Of a stretch of 64,000 nt of DNA, positions 42,715 to 51,966 are shown one piece after another. Positions within the stretch are counted from its first letter, which is position 1; each line of letters starts with the position of its first letter. The stretch comes from an uncultured Alphaproteobacteria bacterium (GTDB lineage: Bacteria; Pseudomonadota; Alphaproteobacteria; HIMB59; GCA-002718135). The notes beneath the pieces were generated by a model. The model saw only the letters and a program-made list of their open reading frames with translations, did no database searches and had not been told where the DNA came from. A program made the translations under genes and the position numbers. The stretch is taken from NCBI GenBank assembly GCA_902612805.1, contig CACMEY010000004.1:1-64000 (forward strand). Reading direction: 5' to 3'.

Positions 42715-43719
42715 TTATAGATAAAGATTTTCAGTATGAGTTTCAAAATAAAAATCTAGATCTTCTATATTTATTTCATCTATTTTTGATGGTTCCCAAA
42801 TAGGATTATGATCTTTTGAAATTAGCACAGAATTTACACCATTATCAAAGTCACTACGGTATACTATTTTTTGACTTAATTGAAATTCAGTTTCTAAACA
42901 TTCTTTTAACGGTTTACCTTTTGCATCATCTATAAGTTTAGTGCTTATCGCAAGACTCATTGGACATTTAACTAAAAGAATATCTAAAATTTTTTTTGAT
43001 AACTCTGAGTTATGATTTTTTAAATTTGATATGATTGTTTGAATATTTCCATTGAATAGTTCATTTATTAAATTCATATTTTTAATTAGATATGTATCAT
43101 TCTTTACTTCAAAATTATCGTGTGAAATTTCTCCTCTTGTAATAAATTTTTCTTTAACATCTTCTATTTTATTACTTTTAAAGTAGTGAGTTGCTAATCC
43201 AAAAAAAATTAATTCATTTAATCCTAAAACCTCACCCGTTAAACCAATATACTTACCAATGTTACCTGGAAGATTTGATAAAAAATAACTTCCGCCAACA
43301 TCTGGAAAAAAGCCAATTGCAGATTCTGGCATTGCAAATTTTGAATTGTCTGTTGCCAATCTGTGATCACCATAGATTGATAAACCAACCCCGCCTCCCA
43401 TCACTACACCATTCCAAACTGAAAGAAATTCTTTACTAAATTGGCTTATTAAATAATTAAGTTTATACTCAATTTTAAAAAAATCATGTTTTAAAGAGTT
43501 TTCTTTTCCAGCAAGAACAAGAGATTTTACATCACCTCCTGCACAAAAATGTTTACCTTCTCCAACTAACAATACTCTTAAGATTTTATCTTTTTCTTCC
43601 CATTCTAATAATTTGTCATGGAATTTTTTTGCCATTTCTAAATTGAGAGCATTTAAAGCTTTAGGACGATTTAGTTTAATAATTCCAGTTTGGTTAGTTT
43701 CTGAAAATACAATATCCAT
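42715..43719 (-). CDS. 3-hydroxyisobutyryl-CoA hydrolase-like crotonase
   Basis: A 334-residue crotonase-fold protein. IIKLNRPKALNALNLEM, KHFCAGGDVKSLV, WNGVVMGGGVGLSIYGDHRLATD near residue 103, and MPESAIGFFPDVGGSYFLSNLPG near residue 131 match the HIBCH branch. Enoyl-CoA hydratases lack the FFPDVGGSY element. It would act in valine breakdown or on a related 3-hydroxyacyl-CoA. It overlaps the uvrB stop by one base (TAATG), an odd functional pairing. Confidence 0.87.
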   Translation of the reverse strand: MDIVFSETNQTGIIKLNRPKALNALNLEMAKKFHDKLLEWEEKDKILRVLLVGEGKHFCAGGDVKSLVLAGKENSLKHDFFKIEYKLNYLISQFSKEFLSVWNGVVMGGGVGLSIYGDHRLATDNSKFAMPESAIGFFPDVGGSYFLSNLPGNIGKYIGLTGEVLGLNELIFFGLATHYFKSNKIEDVKEKFITRGEISHDNFEVKNDTYLIKNMNLINELFNGNIQTIISNLKNHNSELSKKILDILLVKCPMSLAISTKLIDDAKGKPLKECLETEFQLSQKIVYRSDFDNGVNSVLISKDHNPIWEPSKIDEINIEDLDFYFETHTENLYL

Positions 43720-45773
43720 TAATTCTTTTTAAACTGCAAAACTTTATTAGAAAGACCGACTTCTTTTGCCTTTAATCTATTAATTTCATCTCGTAATCTT
43801 GCTGCATCTTCAAATTCAAGTTTTGAAGCAAATTCATTCATTTTTTTCTCTAAATTTTTAATATGTTTATTAAGATCCTTACCAACTAATTCTTTAGCAT
43901 TATCAATTTCAACTGTAACATGATCTTGTTCAGCTGTGTTCTCAATTATTTCTTGAATATTCTTTTTAATACTGATTGGCGTAATTTTATTTATTTTGTT
44001 ATATTCTAGTTGTTTTGTTCGTCTTCTATCTGTCTCTTCAATTGCTTCTTTCATACTAGTGGTAATGTTATCAGCATACATTAAGACTTTACTCTCAACA
44101 TTTCTTGCAGCCCTACCAATAGTCTGAATTAAACTAGTTCTAGAACGAAGGTAACCTTCCTTATCAGCATCTAATATAGCCATTAAGGCACATTCAGGAA
44201 TATCTAAACCTTCTCTAAGAAGATTTATTCCTACTAAAACATTAAAAACTCCTAGTCTTAGATCTCTAATAATTTCTATTCTTTCTAATGTATCGATATC
44301 AGAGTGAAGATACCTTACCTTTAATCCTTCTTCATTGATATATTCAGTAAGATCTTCGGCCATTTTTTTTGTAAGTGTTGTGATTAGAACACGATGACCT
44401 TTATCTATAGTTTTTTTACATTCATCAATTAAGTTATCAATTTGATGTTTAGTTGGCCTTATCTCAATAGGTGGATCAATTAAACCTGTTGGTCTAATTA
44501 CTTGTTCAACAAAAGTACCACCTGTCTTTTCAAGTTCATAATCTCCTGGTGTTGCACTTACAAATATAGTTTGTGGACGCATTGCATCCCATTCTTCTCT
44601 TTTTAAAGGTCTGTTATCAACACAACTTGGTAGTCTAAAACCATATTGAGCTAAAGTTGATTTTCTAGAAAAATCACCTTTGTACATTCCTGCTATTTGA
44701 CCACATGTCTGATGGCTTTCATCTATAAACAATAAAGAGTCTTCTGGAATATATTCATAAAGTGTAGGAGGAGGCTCTCCCGGCTGTCTTCCTGACAAAT
44801 ATCTAGAATAATTTTCAATACCACTACAACTTCCAGTAGTTTCCATCATTTCTAAGTCAAATGTAGTTCTCTCATCTAACCTTTGTCTTTCTAAGTATTT
44901 TTTTTCTTTTTCAAAAATCTCTAATTGTTTTTTTAGATCATTTTTAATCATCGTAATTGCTTTTTTTATTGTTGGCTTTGGGGTTACATAATGAGAGTTT
45001 GCAAAGATTCTTATTTGTTCAAGCTCTCCGAGCTTCTCTCCAGTAAGTGGGTCCACTTGTGTTATACTCTCTATATCATCTCCAAACATAGATATTTTCC
45101 AAGAAATATCTTCATAGTGAGAAGGGAAAATTTCTAAAATATCTCCCTTAGCCCTAAAGCTACCTCTTCTAAAGTCCATGTCACGACGTTTGTATAAAAG
45201 TTCTACCAACTTTCTGATAATTATCTCTCTACTCATTGATTGATTTTTATCTAAAGTAAAAGACATTGAAGAATAAGCATCAACTGATCCAATACCATAA
45301 ATACAAGAAACTGATGCTACTATGATTGTATCTCTTCTTTCCACTAAAGATCTAGTAGCTGAATGTCTTAGACGATCAATTTGTTCGTTTATTGAAGATT
45401 CTTTTTCAATATATGTATCAGTCCTTGGTACATATGCTTCTGGTGTGTAATAATCATAATAACTGACAAAATATTCAACAGCATTATTTGGAAACAAATT
45501 TTTCATTTCTCCATAAAGTTGTGCTGCTAAAGTTTTGTTTGGTGCCATTATTAAAGTCGGTTTCTGTACTTTTTCAATTACTTTAGCCATAGTAAAGGTC
45601 TTACCTGATCCAGTGACACCTAAAAGAACTTGTTCTTGTTCTCCTTCATTTAGACTTTTAACAATACTTTTAATTGCTTCAGGCTGATCACCACTTGGTT
45701 TAAAATCACTTACAATTTTAAAAGGTGTTGTGATTTCAGAAGAGAGATGATGTTTTTTTTCTGCTTTATTCAT
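43719..45773 (-). CDS. uvrB: Excinuclease ABC subunit B
   Basis: A 684-residue UvrB of normal length. Walker A GVTGSGKTFTMAKV near residue 47, the beta-hairpin YYDYYTPEAYVPRTDTYIEKES, the DEAD-like FIDESHQ, ILDADKEGYLRS and the helicase motif QTIGRAARN are all present. A C-terminal UVR domain (EFASKLEFEDAARLRDEINRLK) binds UvrC. It loads onto damage during nucleotide excision repair. ATG 45773 is preferred; the in-frame ATG at 45791 would add six residues and overlap the preceding gene further. Confidence 0.96.
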   Translation of the reverse strand: MNKAEKKHHLSSEITTPFKIVSDFKPSGDQPEAIKSIVKSLNEGEQEQVLLGVTGSGKTFTMAKVIEKVQKPTLIMAPNKTLAAQLYGEMKNLFPNNAVEYFVSYYDYYTPEAYVPRTDTYIEKESSINEQIDRLRHSATRSLVERRDTIIVASVSCIYGIGSVDAYSSMSFTLDKNQSMSREIIIRKLVELLYKRRDMDFRRGSFRAKGDILEIFPSHYEDISWKISMFGDDIESITQVDPLTGEKLGELEQIRIFANSHYVTPKPTIKKAITMIKNDLKKQLEIFEKEKKYLERQRLDERTTFDLEMMETTGSCSGIENYSRYLSGRQPGEPPPTLYEYIPEDSLLFIDESHQTCGQIAGMYKGDFSRKSTLAQYGFRLPSCVDNRPLKREEWDAMRPQTIFVSATPGDYELEKTGGTFVEQVIRPTGLIDPPIEIRPTKHQIDNLIDECKKTIDKGHRVLITTLTKKMAEDLTEYINEEGLKVRYLHSDIDTLERIEIIRDLRLGVFNVLVGINLLREGLDIPECALMAILDADKEGYLRSRTSLIQTIGRAARNVESKVLMYADNITTSMKEAIEETDRRRTKQLEYNKINKITPISIKKNIQEIIENTAEQDHVTVEIDNAKELVGKDLNKHIKNLEKKMNEFASKLEFEDAARLRDEINRLKAKEVGLSNKVLQFKKN

Positions 45774-46995
45774 TGATTCTAATATAATCATTTAGATAAT
45801 TGTACTTTTCTAAAAAACTACCATCTGTTGTTATTGTTCCATTTAATATTCTTCCATCATCTTCTTTTAATAAAAAAGGAAGAACTTCTTTGATAATACC
45901 TTCACTAAATTCGGTACTTGAATCACGTGGTAATTCAGATGGTAAATTATCAACTGCCATAACAGCAATTCCATCATTATTTCCATCTATTTCTTTTAAA
46001 GTATATCTTTCAATCCAATAATTTGGCTCCTCAATTGTTGTTGATCGTATTGTAGTTGGAACAGAGCCATTAATATCACAAGTAATATCGCCAACAATTT
46101 TTAGATTCTGTAAAACTTTTAAGTCTTCATTCTCAAATATTTTTGGAGAAGATGGGTCCCAGTAATGTGCACTTATAAGTATATCAGTTTCTTTTAAATA
46201 TTGTAATGCAGAACTAGAATAATCTTGAGGATTATCAATAAAATGTTCAAGGTTAAAGTTGGTGGAAGAATTATTTGTAACATAATCTTTAGTTTCTAAA
46301 TTACAAAAAATAGGTTGGTCAAATTTTTTTTCTAAAAAGTCTTTTTTTGTTACTGCTTTAATATTTGTTAGATTTAAAAGTTCAATAACACCTTTTGCAA
46401 CTCTACCATCACCAGTAACTAGAATTTTAGTTTTAGGAAAATATAAATTTTTTAAATTTAATACTAATCTTTCATAATCGTTAATTTTATAGGCACTAGC
46501 AAGAGATTGTTTTCCAAGAACTTTAAGCAATAAATTTAAGGTATTATAACAACCAACAATACCTGCAAATCTTCCAAAACCTAAACATCTTGTGCCATTT
46601 TTACCTCTGATATTTTCATAATCTATCAATGTAATTTTTCTATTTAAAATTGATAAGAGTAGGTCTTTCTTATGTTTTTCAATATTTTTTTGTTGTTTAT
46701 TAATTTTAAAAGTGTGAGAAAAAAAAAGATATGTCCTATTATTAATTAAAATATTTGGATCAATTTCTTTAACTCCGAATATGATTGAGCATTCATTTAA
46801 ATTTTCATTAATTTTAGCACCACATAATTCATATTCTTCATCAGAAAAACATCTACTATTTGATGGCTGAATAATGAAATTAATATTTGGATTGCTTTCT
46901 TTGTATTTTTTAATATGTTCTGGGACTAGAGGAGTTCTATTTTCATCATTTCTGGACTCTCTAATAATACCAATATTGGTTAATTGCTTATCCAT
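45766..46995 (-). CDS. Lysine-ketoglutarate reductase-like (saccharopine-forming) protein
   Basis: A 409-residue protein of the AlaDH/PNT-fold LYS1/AASS-N family. GIIRESRNDENRTPLVPEHI at the N-terminus, FIIQPSNSRCFSDEEYELCGA, IIFGVKEID, TYLFFSHTFK, LIDYEN and GFGRFAGIVG follow the LKR half of AASS closely. It would join lysine and 2-oxoglutarate to form saccharopine, or act in reverse. It overlaps the saccharopine dehydrogenase gene by eight bases, so the two form the catabolic pair. The assignment of direction is inference. Confidence 0.83.
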   Translation of the reverse strand: MDKQLTNIGIIRESRNDENRTPLVPEHIKKYKESNPNINFIIQPSNSRCFSDEEYELCGAKINENLNECSIIFGVKEIDPNILINNRTYLFFSHTFKINKQQKNIEKHKKDLLLSILNRKITLIDYENIRGKNGTRCLGFGRFAGIVGCYNTLNLLLKVLGKQSLASAYKINDYERLVLNLKNLYFPKTKILVTGDGRVAKGVIELLNLTNIKAVTKKDFLEKKFDQPIFCNLETKDYVTNNSSTNFNLEHFIDNPQDYSSSALQYLKETDILISAHYWDPSSPKIFENEDLKVLQNLKIVGDITCDINGSVPTTIRSTTIEEPNYWIERYTLKEIDGNNDGIAVMAVDNLPSELPRDSSTEFSEGIIKEVLPFLLKEDDGRILNGTITTDGSFLEKYNYLNDYIRINE

Positions 46996-48115
46996 TCTCT
47001 TGTTGGATATTAATTTTATAATCTTTTAGAATTTTAAAAAAATACATTATGTTTTCTGTTTTATGTGGTGCAGTTTTAACACCAGTCTCAATTTTATTAT
47101 CCAAAATTAGATCAATCGCAGCTGATAAAGTAATCGATACAAGTTTGCCCATTGCAGTATTTTCACCACTTCCTTTTTCATCTAAAAAATAAGAACTATC
47201 AAAAATTTTATTATGATTTTCAAAAGCTTTAAGTTTTACAGAAAGTACAACGCGATCTTCTTCTTCAGGTAAATATTTATTATCTTTTAATAATTCTTCA
47301 CTTTTTTCATTGATTTCAGCTTCTATATTATCAGATCTATTTTCAAGCATTGAAAAAATATCTTGCCATGCCTCTTTCCAACCATCAAGTCGCAAAGTTC
47401 CTCTTACGAACTCTTTGACTTTCCATTTCTCGTCAAACAAGTATTCACTTACATATGGTGTTGAATCTCTGTTTGGATAAGCTTCAAAATTTTCATCAGA
47501 TATTGAATAAGAACTAATAGATTTATAAGGAGTTACAGTATTTATTTTTCCTTTTGTTATATATTTTGCATCATTGTTTAAGGCTTTGATTACTCCAGCT
47601 GGAGACCAACTAAATTTATATTTGAAATCATTTGGAATTGCTGGAAAACCCCCACAATATGATTCATAAACTACTTCTGTTTTTTCAGTTGAGATTTTTT
47701 TAAGATCACTGACAAGTAGATGAGAAAAAAAATGATCGATACCTGGGTCTAAACCGACCTCATTGATAAATACTAAATTTTCTTTTTTTACATCTGAATT
47801 TAGCATATTTATTTCTGGATTAAGGTAACTAGTAGATGCAAAATGACATTTATGTTTTAAACAAAGTTCAGCTATTTCTAAATGTTTGTTTGCTGGTAGT
47901 TGAGAAATAACAATATCACCTGGATTTATTTCGTTAAATAATAAATCAACATCAAACTGTTTTGCGTTCACATTGTTTTTATCTACATGATCAATACTCT
48001 TTATAGCCTTATCTAGTGTTCTATTCCATACTGTAAAATTATCTAAATTTTTAGCTAATCTTCTAATTCCTGGTATAGAAGATAGTCCTGTTCCTATCCA
48101 ATGTACATGTTTCAT
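46988..48115 (-). CDS. Saccharopine dehydrogenase (LYS9-like)
   Basis: A 375-residue saccharopine dehydrogenase-family protein. The N-terminal Rossmann start (HVHWIGTGLSSIPGIRRLAKN), DIVISQLPANKHLEIAELCLKHKCHFASTSY, and the family motif NEVGLDPGIDHFFSH near residue 116 are clear. YCGGFPAIPNDFKYKFSWSPAGV is the substrate-domain block. It splits saccharopine to glutamate and 2-aminoadipate semialdehyde with NAD+. With its neighbour it makes the two halves of the eukaryotic AASS fusion as separate genes. It is first in the leftward operon ending at the AEC gene. Confidence 0.87.
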   Translation of the reverse strand: MKHVHWIGTGLSSIPGIRRLAKNLDNFTVWNRTLDKAIKSIDHVDKNNVNAKQFDVDLLFNEINPGDIVISQLPANKHLEIAELCLKHKCHFASTSYLNPEINMLNSDVKKENLVFINEVGLDPGIDHFFSHLLVSDLKKISTEKTEVVYESYCGGFPAIPNDFKYKFSWSPAGVIKALNNDAKYITKGKINTVTPYKSISSYSISDENFEAYPNRDSTPYVSEYLFDEKWKVKEFVRGTLRLDGWKEAWQDIFSMLENRSDNIEAEINEKSEELLKDNKYLPEEEDRVVLSVKLKAFENHNKIFDSSYFLDEKGSGENTAMGKLVSITLSAAIDLILDNKIETGVKTAPHKTENIMYFFKILKDYKINIQQENG

Positions 48116-48180
48116 AGTCTTATTTACTTTTATATTAAATTGTTTACTACATTAATGAAACTTAAAATACGGTAATTTAT

Positions 48181-48990
48181 TTGACTTCAATAGTATTTAT
48201 TTTTTTATTAACAGGTCTAGTATCTGGTTTTATTGCAGGATTATTAGGAGTTGGAGGTGGAATAATAATTGTACCTGTGACTTACTTTATTTTACTTAAT
48301 CTTGGTTATAGCTCTGAAATTGTCATGCATGTTGCTGTAGCATCTTCTCTTGGTGTAATTTGTTTTACTTCAATTTCTTCCATAAGATCCCATGTTAAGC
48401 TTAAAAATACAAATTTAATAATTGTAAAAAAATGGGCAATAGGAATAATAATAGGATCAATTGTAGGTTCAATTGCAGCAAGTTCTATTTCAGGACAGAG
48501 TTTAGTAATTCTTTTTGTAATTCTAGCATTTTTGATTTCATTAAATATGCTGTTTCAACAAAGCCCAATAATTGTAAGTAACGATATACCATCATCTAAT
48601 GTAATTAACTTTGCAATAAGCTCTTCTATTGGTTTTTTATCTGCAACAATTGGTATAGGTGGCGGTAGTTTTAGTGTTCCAACTTTAACAATGTTTTCAA
48701 AAAAGATTCATGAAGCAGTTGGAACCTCTGCTGTTTTTGGTTTTTTAATTGCTTTTCCAGGAACACTTACATTTATGTATACTGGGTCAAATATAAATGA
48801 ACTTCCCATTTATTCTCTTGGTTACGTAAATATTATAATAGTTTTTTTTACATCGCTAACTAGTATATTTACTGCTGGAATTGGAGCAAAAGTTTCATCA
48901 AATATAGATAAGTTAGTATTAAGAAAGATTTTTGCTATTTTTTTGTTGTTAACTTGTGCTAGTCTAATTATTGAACATTTTATAATTTAA
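48181..48990 (+). CDS. TauE/SafE-family anion permease
   Basis: A 269-residue membrane protein with about eight helices. The duplicated signature is visible: FIAGLLGVGGGIIIVPVTYF (residues 18-37) in the first half and FLSATIGIGGGSFSVPTLTMF (about 156-176) in the second. Members export sulfite, sulfoacetate or related anions. The only workable start is TTG 48181, since an in-frame stop lies at 48163-48165 with no ATG between. No sulfur-metabolism gene is adjacent, so the substrate is open. The aminotransferase ATG follows the stop directly. Confidence 0.83.
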   Translation: MTSIVFIFLLTGLVSGFIAGLLGVGGGIIIVPVTYFILLNLGYSSEIVMHVAVASSLGVICFTSISSIRSHVKLKNTNLIIVKKWAIGIIIGSIVGSIAASSISGQSLVILFVILAFLISLNMLFQQSPIIVSNDIPSSNVINFAISSSIGFLSATIGIGGGSFSVPTLTMFSKKIHEAVGTSAVFGFLIAFPGTLTFMYTGSNINELPIYSLGYVNIIIVFFTSLTSIFTAGIGAKVSSNIDKLVLRKIFAIFLLLTCASLIIEHFII

Positions 48991-50193
48991 ATGAATTTTG
49001 TTGCAGATAGACTAAGTAAAATAAAACCTTCAATGACTGTAGGTATAAATGTCAAAGCTAAAGCTTTGAAGGACGAGGGTAAAGATGTAATTGTTCTTGC
49101 AGCAGGTGAACCAGATTTTAACACACCAAAAAATATAAGAGATGCTGCTAGTAAAGCAATGGAAGAGGGTAAAACAAAATATGTACCAGGTAAAGGTACA
49201 CCAGAATTACAAAAAGCAATTCAGAAAAAATTCAGAGAAGATAATAATATTGATTATCAATTAGATGAAATCATATGCGGTGTTGGAGGCAAACATATTA
49301 TCTATAATGCTATGATGGCAACAATTAATCCGGGAGATGAGGTCATTATAACAGCTCCTTTTTGGGTTAGTTATCCCGATATTGTTTTATTAGCAGAAGG
49401 GAAGCCCGTGATTGTTGAGTGTCCTCAATCACAGAATTTTAAAATTACACCAGAGCAACTTGAAAAAAATATAAACTCTAAAACAAAATGGTTAATGTTA
49501 AATAGTCCTAGTAATCCAACTGGATCAGTTTATTCAAAAAAAGAGCTAGAAGATTTAGCTCTTATCTTAAAAAAGTATCCTAATGTTCTTATAATGTGTG
49601 ATGATATATACGAAAAAATTGTTTACGATGGCGTAGAATTTCATACTCTTGCTTCTATTGAACCTTCACTGAAAGATAGATGTTTGACGCTAAACGGTGT
49701 TTCAAAATCATATTGTATGACAGGATGGAGACTTGGATATTGTGGAGCTCCAAAAGAGATTATTGCTGCTATGAACAAAATACAATCACAAAGTACAACA
49801 TCAACTTCTTCAATTACAATGGCTGCTGCAGTTGAAGCAATAAGTGGTCCGCAGGATTTTATAAACGAGCATAATAAAAAATTTTTGATACGTAGAGATT
49901 TAGTATTGAATAAATTAAATGATATTGATGGAATTTCATGTAAAAAACCAGAAGGAGCTTTTTACGTTTATCCAAATTGCGAGGGTATAATTGGAAAACA
50001 AACACCAAATGGAAAACATATCTCCAATGATGAAGATTTCATGACATACCTTTTAGAAGATCAAGGCGTAGCAGGAGTTCATGGTGCAGCATTTGGTTTA
50101 TCGCCTTATTTTAGATTATCTTATGCAACTAGTGATGCAATTCTAGAAGATGCGTGCAAGAGAATAAAAGAAGCTTGTAATAAGCTTACTTAA
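48991..50193 (+). CDS. aspC: Aspartate aminotransferase (class I/II)
   Basis: A 400-residue PLP aminotransferase of fold type I. VLAAGEPDFNTPKNIRDAA, YVPGKGTPELQKAI, NSPSNPTGSVYS and the PLP-Lys motif NGVSKSYCMTGWRLGYCGAP near residue 235 match alphaproteobacterial aspartate (aromatic/prephenate) aminotransferases of subgroup Ib. It interconverts aspartate and oxaloacetate with glutamate. Prephenate transamination is a possible extra activity in this subgroup. It overlaps the convergent pyruvate kinase gene by eight bases. Confidence 0.9.
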   Translation: MNFVADRLSKIKPSMTVGINVKAKALKDEGKDVIVLAAGEPDFNTPKNIRDAASKAMEEGKTKYVPGKGTPELQKAIQKKFREDNNIDYQLDEIICGVGGKHIIYNAMMATINPGDEVIITAPFWVSYPDIVLLAEGKPVIVECPQSQNFKITPEQLEKNINSKTKWLMLNSPSNPTGSVYSKKELEDLALILKKYPNVLIMCDDIYEKIVYDGVEFHTLASIEPSLKDRCLTLNGVSKSYCMTGWRLGYCGAPKEIIAAMNKIQSQSTTSTSSITMAAAVEAISGPQDFINEHNKKFLIRRDLVLNKLNDIDGISCKKPEGAFYVYPNCEGIIGKQTPNGKHISNDEDFMTYLLEDQGVAGVHGAAFGLSPYFRLSYATSDAILEDACKRIKEACNKLT

Positions 50194-51622
50194 GATCTTT
50201 ATCTGCAATTATCTCAGCTAATCTAAGTAGGTTGGTAGTGCCAGCACTTCCAAAAGGTACACCAGCCGAAATAACCACATTATCTCCTGGTTTTACTAAT
50301 TTTTTATTTTTTGCAATTGAACATGCAATATTAACCATATCTTGTGCATTTTGAGCATCTTCTTGTGTATGACAGGAGTTTACACCCCAGTATAATTGCA
50401 TTTTTCTTGTAGTATTAATATTTGGAGATAAACCAACAATTTGAACTGGTGCTCTTTCTCTAGCCATTCTAGTAGTTGTTCTTCCACTTACAGAAAATGT
50501 AATTATTGCTTTTGCATCTGATTTTTTTGCAATTGAGTAAGCTGCTAAAGTTATTGCATCTGTATTATCAACATCATCAATATTTTCTTGAGTAATTTGT
50601 AAATCATAATTATTTTTATCATTCTCAACATTTTCTATTATTTTATTCATAGTTCTTACTACTTCTATTGGGTGTGCTCCAACAGCAGACTCACCAGATA
50701 ACATTACAGCATCTGCTCCGTCGTAAATAGCATTAGCAACATCAGATGCTTCAGCTCTCGTTGGAACAAGATTTTCAATCATACTTTCAAGCATTTGTGT
50801 AGCAACAACAACTGGCTTACCATAGTGCCTACATCTTTTAATAATATTTTTTTGAACTATCGGAACTTGTTCTGTTGGCATTTCAACACCCAAATCACCT
50901 CTAGCTATCATAATTCCATCTGCAGCATTTATAATATCATCAATATTTTTTACTGCTGAAGGTTTTTCAATTTTTGCCATTACGAGTGCTTTGTTGTTAA
51001 TTATTTTTTTTAGTTTATGAATATCCTCTGCTTGTTGCACGAAAGAAAGTGCAATCCAATCAACTCCCATATCTAATGCCTTCATAAGATCAGATTTATC
51101 TTTTTTGGTAAGGGCGTCTATAGGAAGAATTACATCAGGTATATTTACACCTTTGTTATTTGAGATTACTGCATCATTTAAAACTTCTGTAATTAAAATA
51201 TCTTTTTTTTGTTCAACAATTTGTAATCTTATTCTTCCATCATTTACTAATAAAATAGAATTAGGTGTTAAAAAATCATAAATTTCTTCATGAGGAAAGT
51301 TAACCCTATTATTATCTCCAGGCTCACTTGAAAGATCTAATGCAAAACTTTGACCTTTGACTAAATTTTCTTTTGTATTCTTAAATGTGCCCACTCTTAA
51401 TTTGGGTCCTTGTAAGTCAGCTAATATACATGACGCATGATTATGTTTTTCTTCAAGAGATCTAATATTATCATAATTTTTTCTATGAGTTTCTAAATCG
51501 CCATGTGAAAAATTTAATCTAAAAACATCACATCCAGCAACAAACAAGTCTTCTATTATTTTTTTGTCTGATGATGCAGGTCCTAGTGTAGCTAAAATTT
51601 TAGCTTTTCTGTTACGTTTCAT
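50186..51622 (-). CDS. pyk: Pyruvate kinase
   Basis: A 478-residue pyruvate kinase of standard length. AKILATLGPASS and VFRLNFSHGD at the N-terminus, then KVMAKIEKPSAVKN-like ALVMAKIEKPSAVKN with the catalytic Lys near residue 214, MIARGDLGVEMP, and VATQMLESMIENLVPTRAEASDVANA are all diagnostic. The C-terminal domain (about 345-478) binds effectors in many family members. It makes ATP and pyruvate from PEP. Together with the phosphofructokinase near 61.5 kb it indicates an Embden-Meyerhof capacity. Confidence 0.96.
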   Translation of the reverse strand: MKRNRKAKILATLGPASSDKKIIEDLFVAGCDVFRLNFSHGDLETHRKNYDNIRSLEEKHNHASCILADLQGPKLRVGTFKNTKENLVKGQSFALDLSSEPGDNNRVNFPHEEIYDFLTPNSILLVNDGRIRLQIVEQKKDILITEVLNDAVISNNKGVNIPDVILPIDALTKKDKSDLMKALDMGVDWIALSFVQQAEDIHKLKKIINNKALVMAKIEKPSAVKNIDDIINAADGIMIARGDLGVEMPTEQVPIVQKNIIKRCRHYGKPVVVATQMLESMIENLVPTRAEASDVANAIYDGADAVMLSGESAVGAHPIEVVRTMNKIIENVENDKNNYDLQITQENIDDVDNTDAITLAAYSIAKKSDAKAIITFSVSGRTTTRMARERAPVQIVGLSPNINTTRKMQLYWGVNSCHTQEDAQNAQDMVNIACSIAKNKKLVKPGDNVVISAGVPFGSAGTTNLLRLAEIIADKDLK

Positions 51623-51675
51623 TAATTATTATATATATATCACAAAAAAAGATTTATATAATTTATTTACGTAAT

Positions 51676-51966
51676 ATGACCAAAAATTTTGATAGAGATT
51701 TACTTGCTGATGTTGCAGAAAGATTGATTCATCATCTAAAAAATAGAACAGATGTTCAAAATATTGATTTAATGAATTTGTCAGGTTTTTGCAGAAACTG
51801 TCTTTCAAAATGGTATGTTAGTGCTGCAGAGAAGAAAAATATTTCTATTTCATACGACGAGGCACGAGAAATGATCTATGGTATGCCATACGCAGACTGG
51901 AAAACAAAATTTCAAAAAGAAATAACTCCTGAACAAAAAGAAAAGTTTAATAAAGGAAAAACTTAA
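51676..51966 (+). CDS. DUF1244 family protein
   Basis: A 96-residue protein matching the DUF1244 family from end to end: AERLIHHLKNRTDVQNIDLMNLSGFCRNCLSKWYVSAA and EAREMIYGMPYADWKTKFQ. Two cysteines three apart (FCRNCLSKW) are conserved and could bind a metal. These proteins are common in proteobacteria and have no established function. The pyruvate kinase gene diverges from it 53 bases upstream. The 3' end overlaps the convergent acyl-CoA synthetase gene through a TTAA. Confidence 0.85.
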   Translation: MTKNFDRDLLADVAERLIHHLKNRTDVQNIDLMNLSGFCRNCLSKWYVSAAEKKNISISYDEAREMIYGMPYADWKTKFQKEITPEQKEKFNKGKT

